Source: Certhia americana
Taxonomy: Eukaryota > Chordata > Aves > Passeriformes > Certhiidae
Assembly (NCBI GenBank): GCA_018697195.1
Contig: CM031872.1
Coordinates: 9,273,428 to 9,337,427 of the forward strand
DNA length: 64,000 nucleotides
Direction of reading: 5' to 3'
Shown here: piece after piece, positions 11,407-22,474 of the stretch
Position numbering within the stretch: position 1 is the first letter of the stretch
How the letters are laid out: each line of letters opens with the position of its first letter
Notes under the pieces: generated by a model
Database searches by the model: none
What the model was told of the DNA's origin: nothing
Seen by the model: the letters and a program-made list of their open reading frames with translations, nothing else
Made by a program: the position numbers and the translations under genes

Positions 11407-14304
11407 AATATTGACACAGAGAAATGCAGATTTAGAGCCTAATGGCTGAGCTCATTTAGATTTGGGATGGGCAGAATGGATTTGAATAAAGTAGGAACTG
11501 GCTCAGAACTTCAGCCTACAAGTGAAGCTAACTCAGTCCAGGGCTTTTTACGTCATTGGAACAGTCTGTCTTGATCTGTTGTGAACATTCAATGGAATGT
11601 GTGCAAGAAATCCACTGCTCCTTGCTCTCACCTCCATGTGAAGATGTTGTTTTAGGAAATTGTGCACTGCCAGGGCAAGAAGAGGAACAAGTGAGTCCTG
11701 AAGGGGATCTAGTAAAACACTTATCAGGAAATGTCCAAGGCACCGACACTTGTCCAAGCAAATTGTTAGAATGGTCCTTGGGTCCTTTGTGTAGCTTTGC
11801 TCCAGACTACTTGGGACTTTGGTAAGGATTTTTGGGAGTTAGGATAGACCAGGGATGATTTCAAATAGGCAGTTTTGATGAAGTCACATGATTTTGACTG
11901 CAAGAAAAATGGGATAAACTGTCCTGTGTCAGAAGTCAACATGAGTTCAAGTCAAAGTGATTTCATTCTCAGATGCTCTTATATTGTTTCTTTCCTGAGG
12001 AATGCACATTTTCTGGAACATGTGATGATTGACCACTGCTGAATGGCAGTACCCATGCAAGAGCTTCTGTAATCCACAAATGGATGTGATGGGTTCTTTG
12101 TCTAAACTTCCTACTTGGAGATATTAATCTCTCCTTCGTGATTCTGCATTTTCAGAGCTCAATTCAGGATCATGACTTCAAAATTCATTGGGATTTATGG
12201 CTGACAGTAGCTGATACCAAATTGGAACCAGTAGCTGGAGAACCAGAAATATTTAAATTAGAAACATTTGGTGGCAGTGGTTGTTTTTTTACAAAAAGTG
12301 AATGGTTGTATTGTTTGTCACTGAAGTCATTCATATAGAGTTACAGACAGAGAGAGCTGCCCAGATGATCTGCTAACCAAGGCATAATCTGGAGCCTGGA
12401 GGGGGTGGCTAAAAATGTTCCCTGGCCATTTCAGAAGACCACAAGGGGACTTGTAAACAGAAAGAAGAACATCACAATAAGTGTTTCTTAATGCCTTTGT
12501 CTGTGGCGTTTCAGTTCTGTAGGACTTCTAAGCCCAGGCTTGCTCATCTGGTGTCCTGATCTGAACTCCAGAAACCAGATTCTTTTTCTCCTTTACATTG
12601 ATGGAAATGAAAAGCGATGCCACTGACTGCGGTGACGTTGCTTCAGATTTCCCTCTGTGCAAATTACAAGGGTTTGCTTGGGTTCATCCTTCCCTCTGAA
12701 GCCATTCAAGGCTGAATTCAGTGCTACACTAATTCACATAAGTATTAGATTAAATAAGTCTGCTATTATTTTATTTCTTTCCAACTTTGATGGAAGAAGA
12801 TTTTCAGATTTTGAGGCAGTTTTGCAACTCGAGTAGTCGAGGTTTGCAGTATGTGCTTCTGAGAATGGCTTGGCAATAGTGCTCTTTTTTTTTTCCCCAG
12901 TGAGTCAACTTCCTCAGCACTGCAGCCCTGGCACAAGAGTCACTTGTGCTGCAGCCTTACCAGCTGAGAAATGGAGGGGAGCAAAGTGAGAGTTGGCCCT
13001 CATGGACCAGTGTAACTGGGACGTGTAACAGGGAGGGTTCTGCAAAACATCACTCATTATTTACACTCCTCAACATCCAGCTTCAGATATTCTTGCTGAT
13101 ATCAGCTGAGGATTTACTCAAACAGCAGTTCCATGAACTTGGTAGGTTAGGAAGAGGTTGGTAAGGCCCTGCTCTGCCCAGGGACCTGCAGGGTGTGAGG
13201 CTCGTGGTGTGTAAAGGAGTGTGTAAAGCCTGTGGTTCACACCCCTGAGTAATTCATGTTGGACACTTCCAAGTAACACCTGGATGTTCTTCTCACCTCA
13301 TTTCTCTTTGGTGATGGCCACCTGGGCACAAGGATGTGCTGCTCACTTGTTCTGCTGCTGCTCCATCGATCCTTATGGGGTGAAATCCATGTCCTGTATG
13401 CCAGGCTGTGAGATCCAGTGACTAGAATGTGTGATATCCTTGTGAATGTGACCTAATGTGTGAAATCCTTGGTTAGTGGGTGGGGATCCTCCTGAAAGCA
13501 GGATCCTCCTGGCTAGGCCAGCTCTGGCAGAGGATCATCCATTCTGCAGATAGGTTGGGCATCACAGCTGTGCTGGTATCCAGGGGTTTGTTGCATACAA
13601 GGGTATGGAGTTGGCCAACACAGAGGTGGAATTCTCCTTCCTCAGCTCTGTCAGCAGTGATGCTTTGTGCACCATGAGGAAATGAAATGTTTCTGAATGT
13701 AGAATTTTTTTGTGGCTCATCACACTTCAGGGAAGGGCCAACACTGAACAAGCAACTTTAAATTGCAAGCAGTGGGCACCTCCCATACAGCACTAGTCTG
13801 GGACAGGGAAATGAGTTGTGTGGGTACATAAATGCTGTCATTTAATCTGATCTAGAGCTCAGTAGAGACATGTGCAGATGTGCTTCTCTATCAGTAACGT
13901 GCGGATAACAATACCAGCCCAGGTGTCTCTCAGGGGTGTCACGAAAATTAATTAGATAATGTCTGCACGGTGCTTTGAACACAGCAAAACAACACGTACA
14001 TGCTAAGTCAGGGCTTACTAAGCTGAACAGTGCTTTGATGGTTGTTAACCCTTTTTTCTAGGAGACAGGAATAACTGCCTGTAATCTATTTCAAAATATG
14101 TGTATTGATACATTGCTTTCCCTTCTTTCTATATTATTTTCTTCCCTACCCAAGCAGATGGTGAAATAAGTCAATGTTTTCCCTCCTCAGAACTAATTTA
14201 ATTGTATTAAAGTTAAATTAATTTTCAATTTCAGCAAAGACATGTCACCTTGTAGGGGTGCTTATCCCAGAAATTTCATCTCTAATCCATAAACTACTTT
14301 GCAC

Positions 14305-14570
14305 ATAGAATCATGGAATGGTTTGTGTTGAAGGGACCTTTAAAGGTCATCTGCAGTAAACAGGGACATCTTTAACTAGATCTGTTTGATCAGAGCCGCA
14401 TCTAAGCTGGCCATGAATTTTTCCAGAAATGGAGTATCCACAGCTTCTCTGTGTCAGTGTGTTACAGCCTCACTGTAAAAATATTTCTCCCCTCTCTGTA
14501 GTCTAAATCTCCCTTCATGCTTTAAGACCCTCAGCATTTTCATTACTGTTTTGTTGAGGGACTGCCCCAT
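14305..14570 (-). mobile_element. CR1 LINE 3' fragment (diverged)
   Basis: On the + strand it begins CATAGAATCATGGAATGG and continues with the usual CR1 blocks (GAAGGGACCTTTAAAGGTCATC, then a degraded region ending near the TTTAAGACC block). This is the reverse complement of an avian CR1 3' end, so the element lies on the minus strand with its 3' terminus at about 14305. It is 5'-truncated, as is usual, and clearly older than the copy at 42833 given its many mismatches to the consensus as I remember it. The right border is approximate. Confidence 0.75.
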
Positions 14571-15039
14571 GCTCACATTTGAACATGTGCTACAGTGGTT
14601 CACTCATCAGAGATGGTGAAAGATTTTGTGTCAATCAGACATCTCAATGTATATAAAAATTAAACAAAAATCTCTTTTTGCAAGTTGTTCTAAATGTTAC
14701 AATAATTTTTCAGAGGGAGAAGAGACAGTTTCCATGGGGGAAAGATTTTATGGATGGCAGGAGAGCAACTGGAGAGATCTGAAATGACAGCGTGCTGCTG
14801 AGTTTGATAAGAGCTTATCAACACAGCTACACTGCTGATGTTTGGTGTTCCTCATGAAGTGGAATAAAATGAATGTGATGATTTCAATAGAGCTTCTCAA
14901 AGATAAGAGTGTCTATCGCAGAAACCCCTCCTCACATGTGCACACTTATCACTGCCAATATCAACACTCCTGAATTCAGCAGATTTAAAATTGGGTGGGG
15001 CATGAGGACTGCTCGTGGAGAGAGAGTGCTTTCACAGGA

Positions 15040-15331
15040 GGGGGGGGGATGGATGGGTAGATGGATGGATGGATGATGGATGGATGGATGGATGGATGGA
15101 TGGATGGATGGATGGATGGATGATGGATGAATGGATGGATGGATGGATGGATGGATGATGGATGGATGGATGATGGATGGATGATGGATGGATGGATGGA
15201 TGGATGGATGGATGGATGATGGATGAATGGATGGATGGATGATGGATGGATGGATGGATGGATGGATGGATGGATGGATGGATGGATGGATGGATGGATG
15301 AATGGATGATGGATGGATGGATGGATGAATG
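15040..15331. repeat. (GGAT)n tetranucleotide microsatellite with GATGAT interruptions
   Basis: About 290 bp of tandem GGAT/ATGG units, preceded by a run of Gs. The array is interrupted repeatedly by GATGAT and GATGAAT variants, which suggests slippage with occasional unit loss. It ends 270 bp before the first sushi exon. On the minus strand it translates as long His-Pro-Ser-Ile repeats, an artefact of the array. Confidence 0.97.
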
Positions 15332-15601
15332 GGCATTAATACAGCAGTAAGGAAGCCATAGTACTTCTGCAGAATTGGCAGGCTCTTCCCTTTTTGCTAC
15401 ACAACCTTTAATTTGCTGTCCTTGTCATCGCTGTGCCCACTGCCTCTGTCCCTCAGGACACGTACTGAGAGGCTGTGGAGACCTTTCCTGAGCTGGGTTC
15501 AGAACTCTCTGACCAAAGTCTGTCAGTCAGACACTGCTCTTGTGGAATGGACTGAAATAATCGAATAACAAATAACACCACCACTCCTTGTCTCCCTCCA
15601 G

Positions 15602-15773
15602 CTGTGTCCACTACTCCTGTGAAGCCACCGACTGCCAGAGGCTGGAGATCGAGAACGCAGTGCTGAACTGCACCGGTGGCACTGGCTGGGATAACGGTGC
15701 CCAGTGCAACGTCAGCTGCAGGACTGGCTACATCCTGCACATCCACAGAGATGATGATTTCGTCAAGAGCCAG
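15602..15773 (+). CDS. PAPPA: PAPPA exon (human exon 14 equivalent), first half of SCR1
   Basis: The exon has 172 nt, phase 2 to 0, with acceptor CTCCCTCCAG and donor CAG|GTTTGT. The donor lacks A at +3 and +4, so it is weaker than the others here. It completes Ser w155 and encodes w156-w212. Cysteines are at w156, w161, w166, w178, w190 and w194. The last four belong to SCR1, which starts at about C166 (TDCQRLEIEN). Two N-glycosylation sequons are visible: N177-C-T and N191-V-S. In human PAPP-A one cysteine just before SCR1 forms the intersubunit disulfide of the dimer. C161 or C156 is the natural candidate here, but that assignment is inferred. SCR1 is completed by the next exon. Confidence 0.95.
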
Positions 15774-18700
15774 GTTTGTCCTGCTGGGGTGTTTTTTTTA
15801 TGATGTGCAAGACCAGGATGAACAAACAGCTCTGGAGAGATTGAGAAATAACTCAGGCTTGACTCTAAAATCTCAGCCCAGCCTTGGGACAAGGTCTTGT
15901 CCAAATGTTTGTCATCAGAACAGGAGCCCTTTGACGCTGTACGAAGAATTACTGGCAATGAGCAAAGCTCAAATATTCCCTGAATTTAGAAATTTTCAAA
16001 CCAAAACGTTTCTGTTCTTCTTTGATCTCACTGGCTCTACTCAACCAAAAGTGGGGTTGGTGTTTTGAGAGTAGGGTGCTTGTGTTTTTGCACAACCAAT
16101 TTCTGGGAAAAATACCTAATTTTTAGTCCTCAGGTTGCGGCTAACAATGTATTAACTGCTTTGCTGGGTTTCAGTACATTTGCTCCCAACTACACCCTGA
16201 CACATACAGCATAGAGGACACAGAATAAGCACCCAAACCTTTTTTGATTTTAGACAAATCACCAAAAACCTCCCCCAGGAGGGCAGGAAATGCTCCCTAT
16301 CCTCTCTAATTAGTGCATTAATAATCCAGTCCTACAAAAGCAGCACACTTTCATGCAGTGAGGAGGGTATTGAGGAAAACTAACAATTTTTTTTAAACAT
16401 AAAAGAAAATAAAAACCAAACCAGGTGCTTGTGCTGGGGAAGGTGGATGAGGTGCACTTGCATCATGGCCCTGGGAGCAGGATGCTGGGGACAGGGGGAT
16501 GCAGGGCTGACACCTCGCTTGGTGCCCTCATCTCGAACACTGCGACATCCTCTGAGTGAGACATGGGGGTGGTTTCCCCCATCAGCACCTTCTCTCCCTG
16601 GTTGTGGGTGCAGCACTCACATCTGGGGCAGCACTCACATGTGGGCCAGGGGCTGGGGCAGCCACACTCAGCAGCCTGTCTGTACTTGTGAAATACTGTG
16701 TTCTTCATAAGCTCGCAGAGGGGGGAGACAGAGTGGAGGGGAATGAGTCAGCCCTTTCAACTCAATTACAAAACAAATACAGGACCCCGCGAGCTGGGCC
16801 TCTTCCATCCTAATTGGCATCAGCACCAGAACCCCGGCTCCAGCTGAGCATTTTTACAGAACAGAAAACCAGTTCTCAAAATGAGCCTGAGTGGCTGAAC
16901 CAGGAAATTGTTGGAAGGGATCTGTACAAGGGGTACACGGAGCACACAGGGATCACAAACCAAATAAAACAGCCTGAGCATGCTTCACCAGCCCTGTGCT
17001 ATTTAAATGCAAGCATTACCTTTTGGGGAGGCTCAGCCAGCTGGGCATGGTTTTGCTGGGAGAAGTTTGGTTTCAGAGCCTTGATCAGACTCATATGACA
17101 GGAGCAGAGGATTTTAGCACCCCTCACTAACGTGATTCACTGCCTATTACAACATGCTTCCTCTCACCCTGCTCTGCTATTACACTTCGTTGTCTTTTTC
17201 CACCAAGAAAACCCCCTGAGGCCAGTGGCTTTGTTTTGCTCAGTGCTGTGCATTCACTGTTCAAATCAGGGAAAGAGTGGAGCATCTTAAAGATACCCAT
17301 GACCAGCTAAGCACATTAAACACTTGCTTATAAAGTTTTATTAGTATGCTTCAGAGATCCACTAGAAAGGAACAGAGGTTCTTTCACTACCATCTTGTTT
17401 TATTAAGTCATGTGTTTCAAACTAGAACTTGTGGGACATGTAGGCAAGAAATGAATTATCTGAGAAAGTCCAGAATCCATGGTCTGGATTTCTCATATCA
17501 AAAGGCATTGTGCTTCTTCCATATTTGCTTCTCAGCTTCAGTTCCTCTTCCAGTCACAAGCATTTTGGAAGTGAGAAAGGGCACATGAGCTGCTGTCCAT
17601 GGCCAAAGGGACTTTCTGTCATGGCTGGGGAACCTTGAATGAAGCTGTCCTTCATTTCATTTTTGTTATTTAATTGGTTATTTCACTTGTTTGACTGATT
17701 TGAGGATCTAGAGATACTTTTTTTTTTTCCTCATTTAACTGTCAGTTCGTGGGGCTGCCTGAGGAAGAGGAGGAAGGAAGTAGCTTTGCACATGTTGGTG
17801 TTTCACACTGTTGGGTAGGAAGGAGGCTGGGCTGAGGTGCAACATCTCAAAGAGCAGACTGTCCATCAGTGGTCCACGACCACTGCATGCTGATGTAGGT
17901 GATTCACAGAGCAGTGGAAACACCTTCATTTAGCATCTGAACCACATTTGTCTTCCCTGTTTCAATGAAAGACAGAAAAAAAAAAAAAAGGGCAAAGAGA
18001 GAATTAAAAGCGACATTTTCAAAAGCACCTCGGTGATGTAGGGGCACAAGTCACATTTCAAATCAATCTCTTACATCTAAAGGGTCTTTGAATATCTTCT
18101 TAACGGTTTCTGCGCTTTCTAGACTGTGTGTTCTGAAGCCATTAAAATGGTTCTGAAGCACCATTTCACCATTTTAATCAGTTTCAGGGCAAAATTCATT
18201 CATTCTCTCTCTGAGAAGTTCCCATTGCCAAATTCTGTTAAAACCCTGTAAAATCACCAAACCCTAAAACTCGTCAGCACTCTGTGCAGCAGAAACTGTT
18301 TGCTGCTTGAAAAGAAAAAGAAAGCTGAGCTGTTTACAGACTCTTGGGCTCTCTCTCATCCCCATTTAGGAACTTCAACAACAACAAAGGGGTTTGCATA
18401 GCGATGGAGCCAAATCCTTCATGTATCATTCTCACAAAGAAGATCTTGAGGATGTTTTCATTCTCCCTCCCTGATTTCTTCCCACTCCCCCCTGACAACT
18501 CCATCACTCTTTCTTGTCTTCTTCCTCTTTCCCCGCTTTGTCTTTCACTGCTTTCCTCCCCCTTGTCCTTCACTGAAAGCCCCTCTCATTCAGTTACTTG
18601 TTGTCATCTCTCCTTGAAGCTACCACCACTGCTGCTCTGGTCAAGAGGTGTTATTTAAAACCCAGCAGCTCCCTAATGTTGTGCAAAGGCATCATCAATC

Positions 18701-21700
18701 ATGCCAGGAAAAGAAAGCGCGGCTCATGTGGGTTCAATTAGAGGCACAGTAGTGGGCAGAAGTGGAAGAATACTTAGAGGGGAGGGCACAGCTGTTCATT
18801 TTTAAGGAGAGGAAACTTCACACGTGAAGCATCGCTTGAAGAAGGAGCCGGCTGGGATCTTGGGCAGCAGGAAGGAGACATGAATTCTCCCAGGCTGTTA
18901 AAAGTCCCAAGAAACAAATCTTTTTGGCACCAGATTTGTTTAAGTTTGCATCCTCCTCACTGCACTGCACACTGTATCTTTGGAGGCCCCTTTTCTCTCC
19001 CTCATCTTTCCTCCTTGCCCACCCTCCCTCCTTGCTTAAGCCTCTTTTGGAAGGCAGGACATAAAGGGAAGCAGTTGCTGTGATGCCAGTCAAAGCAGCA
19101 CAAAGTGCCCAAAGTGACAGCTAATAAACCAGATGAGAAAGCCAAGTGCTTCGTGTGGGCTGCTGTGAGCTGGGTGACCTTGTCAGATCAGACAGGCGAA
19201 ACAGGCACGTGCCTACTCAGCTCCGGGTGGGAGAGCTGAAAAGGCAGAGGCAGATGCTGCCACTTGGACCCAGAGCCAGATCCAAGGGCTGAGTCTACCA
19301 GAAACACCTCCTGGGTGTGGCATGGAGCTGGGGAGGGACAGGATCTATTCAGCAGCCAGGGGTGCTGTCCCTGGGCACTGCAGTGATCCCACTCGCAGGT
19401 GTGATGTTGAAAAAGGGGAAAACCAAAGGCTGGTGGATGCCATCAGCAATAATTTCTGTGGTAGGTTTGTCCTCTGTGCTTCCAATCAGAGCCACTGGTC
19501 TTTGTCTCCATTGGAGGGAATGCTCTCTGCTGTGTCCTGCTGCAGAATTTCATGTGCTTCAAGTGATGACATGACAAACATGCTCTGAAACGTGCCATTA
19601 TTAAGTCTGACCTTGAAAACCTCAGCTTCCATCATACCAAATGTGGAACAAGTTACTAAGAAAAGCTGAGTAGCCAGGGTCTTAAATCCATGGGCACAGC
19701 TTCTCTGCTTGGGAACGACCTTCCCAGTGTGCCAGGAAGAGGAAAGTCCTTAGGGGTCTGAGAGGACTCTTACAGATTAGGTTAGGGGGTTTGTGAGGAA
19801 AGTGCCCCGGGGAAAAAGAGATGAAAATGTGAAGACACTAATTACTAACAATTTAATATCAATGTTTAGAACAGGGGCACAAAGGACAGTGGGAATATGG
19901 CTGTGGAGATGGATCCAAAGAGAGGGGATCCCAGGCACGTGGTGTTTCCAGCAGGCTCTGGCTTTGTTAGCTTTCTGCAAACAAAGGCTATGGGCTGCAG
20001 CTGAAATACTCTCACAAGTGGTAGCTTGGGCAAAAACATTCCTTTTGTAAGGTGTGACTGTCATGCACAGATATTGCTTCTGTTTAAATTCGTGTGTTAT
20101 ATTCTGGTTTCTGAGTTTGCAGTGTTTATTTGGTGCTCTGCAGGGCTACATCTGATGTGTAACACTGTCATTAGAAAAACTTCTTGTGCACCACACTGTG
20201 TCTCAGCAGCCAGTAGCAGCTAGTAGGTATACTCATTTATTCCTAAACTAGATCGCAGCAACGCCAACAATTCTTGGAGCTGAATCTCTTATTATTGATA
20301 CAGCTTCTCTATATTCAGCATGGAACCAGTGTCCAACATGAAACTACGCAAGACCTGTGTCTGTTCCATAACATTTGGATAGCCCCTGACATCATTAGCT
20401 TGAGTTTATTGACATCCATAGCTTGGGTTTATGTTTTAAGTTCCAGAATCCACAGAGCTGCTGTGTTATTTGATGATAGCATCTGTTAAAGGGAAATAGA
20501 GGCTTTGCTGGATGCTGCAGCAGCTCATCCTGGAGTGCTGATGATTTGCAAGACATGGGAATATGCTGTATTATCCCTTCTCCTGTGACCATTGCTCTGC
20601 AACCCCCTGGAATCTTCAGGACATCAATTCTCTACAATCTATATACACTTCTTAATGGTACAGATATTCTGATAAGCAATAAAGGCAGAATTAACAGCCA
20701 CCAGGGAGTGAAATGATTGAGAATGGAACACACAGTATCCCTTCACCTGATGGCTCTGAGTATCCCAGAATGTGCTACTCTGAGTTTGTAGAAAAGACAT
20801 TTTTTTCCATCAGCAGTGCTCCCTGTTTAAATAAACTCCACAGTCTAGAAAAGGGGTTTTGTGCCCACTTGGGAAGTGTCCAGTTTCTCAGCTCAGGGAC
20901 TGCTTTTTCCATTCTGAATGCAACCATATATCAAAGGGAGACAGGTCTGAACTTCTGTTGAAACCATTAGGGTGTTTTTGCAAAAAAGGGAATCCAGGTC
21001 CCTTTGATGTGTGCTAGAAAAATTCCCTTTCCTTTTATAAACCCAGATCAATGGCCGGCGGTGCAAATCTCCTGTGAGCATACCAGCCCTGAATAAAATA
21101 TTCCCTGGAGGCAGAGGAGTGCTGCTGTATGGCTTGGTCAGATTCTTTGCCGGTATCTTCCCCTTCTCATGTTTGGGTTTCTCACATTTCTTAACCTCTG
21201 TCCCTCTCTTTATTCTGTTGTGGAGGGAAGAGTTAGATTCTTCACTTTGAGCTTTTAATAATTTTCCATTTTGTATTAGAAAGTGGATATGTTGTTTACT
21301 CAGTTCTCTTTGCCAACATCTGTTTGTCTTTCAGTCACCCAATAAATTCATCTTAGCTTTAGAGGGGTGGATCATTTACTTCCCCCCCATTTTTCTTCTT
21401 TGCCCCTAGCATTCCCGGATTTCAGTGTGCTGTGCAGTTAGGATTATTCCTCAGATCCATAGAGGTGCCGTTTCTGTGTAGCTGTGATGACAGAGTGACT
21501 CTGGGGAAGTCAGAGCACAGGCACTGATTCTGTGTACAACCTCTCAAGTTCCAGGTGCCAGTTATGGGCAGGACAGTTTTGGGTCTGCCCATGGCAAATT
21601 CCTCCTGGAAAAGGTCTGTCCCTCAGGCATTCCTGTCCATGATGTCCAGGGCCCATCAGGGCCCTGATTCTGTGTGGAGCCTTGGGGCACTCTGCCAGAG

Positions 21701-22290
21701 AAGCCAGAGCAGTAGCTGTCAGTATTTGCACACAATGTTGACGTGGCCCAAGGCACTTCCCCTGGGATCCCCGTCCAAGGGTGACTGACACCTCTAGGGA
21801 GAGCCTCAGATGAGAGTCCCAAATGGCTTCATGTCAGCTTGGCTTTTACTTCAAATCGAAGAATGAGTTTGACTACTCAGAAGCATAGGGGGATCCCCTT
21901 GGAGTGGCTGTGTCACCGTGAAAGTGACAAGGATGGGGGACAGCTGTCAGCTCCAAACAGCTCAAGCTTGTGCTCCTTTCCTATGGCAGGGCAGAGCAGC
22001 AGGTTCCCTGCTTGTCTCAGGAGGCCAGACAAGAGTTTGGATTATTTGTAGAGCTCCACTCTTTCTATTGGAAGCACTTTGGTGTCTCACCCCAGAGGTG
22101 ACAGAAAATCCTTTCTGTGCCACTCTTATGAGCCTTGGTGGGTTTGGTAGCTGCTGTCCAAATGATGATGGTAGGGACCAAACATGGCTGTACTTAACTT
22201 GTGAGCCAAAATAGAAGTTATTAGACTTTGAAATGGTTTTGATCTCTCCCTTGCTGGCTGTGGTGGCTGTAGCCGTGTGTCTTTTTCCAG
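15774..22290 (+). other. PAPPA: PAPPA intron, 6517 bp
   Basis: The intron runs from GTTTGT to CTTTTTCCAG. It contains a short tandem duplication near 16612-16640, a small inverted repeat (18141-18150 with 18169-18178) and a pyrimidine-rich stretch at about 18460-18650. No repeats of recognisable family, exon or RNA gene were seen. Confidence 0.75.
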
Positions 22291-22474
22291 ATGGAATCCA
22301 GTGTCACCATGACTTGCATGGATGGGAAGTGGAACAAGCAGGTGACGTGTGAGCCCGTGGACTGTGGAGTCCCAGACCAGTACCATGTCTACCCAGCCAC
22401 CTTCAACTGCAGTGAGGGGACCACCTTTGGCAAGAAATGCTCCTTCACTTGCCGACCTCCCGCTCTTCTGAAAG
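22291..22474 (+). CDS. PAPPA: PAPPA exon (human exon 15 equivalent), end of SCR1 and first half of SCR2
   Basis: The exon has 184 nt, phase 0 to 1, with acceptor CTTTTTCCAG and donor AAAG|GTATTG. It encodes w213-w273 and the first base of Gly w274. It supplies the last two SCR1 cysteines, C221 and C232, around the DGKWNKQVTC motif; the Trp before the final cysteine is the sushi hallmark. SCR2 starts at C237 (VDCGVPDQYH) and continues with C252, C262 and C266. N251-C-S is a potential glycosylation site. SCR modules are thus split in their middle by introns, each exon carrying the second half of one module and the first half of the next. Confidence 0.96.

Larger units (their letters stand above)
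6106..15601 (+). other. PAPPA: PAPPA intron, 9496 bp
   Basis: The intron runs from GTGAGC to CTCCCTCCAG. It contains T tracts at 8717-8738 and T/G-rich low-complexity sequence at 9724-9784, a T/C tract around 10689-10722, a palindromic MITE-like element at 11284-11406, a CR1 fragment at 14305-14570 and a GGAT microsatellite at 15048-15331. The stretch 9830-10090 looks like unique AT-rich homeodomain-site-like sequence and may be a conserved element, which cannot be tested here. No exon was recognised. Confidence 0.75.

Noticed and set aside
14932..15336. Minus-strand open frame of 134 codons with His-Pro-Ser-Ile repeats
   Set aside because: It is a translation of the GGAT microsatellite; no gene structure surrounds it.
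16612..16640. Tandem duplication of GCAGCACTCACAT
   Set aside because: Only two short copies; ordinary slippage.
18141..18178. 10-bp inverted repeat ATTAAAATGG/CCATTTTAAT with a nearby direct repeat TTCTGAAGC
   Set aside because: Short and AT-rich; likely by chance in 64 kb.
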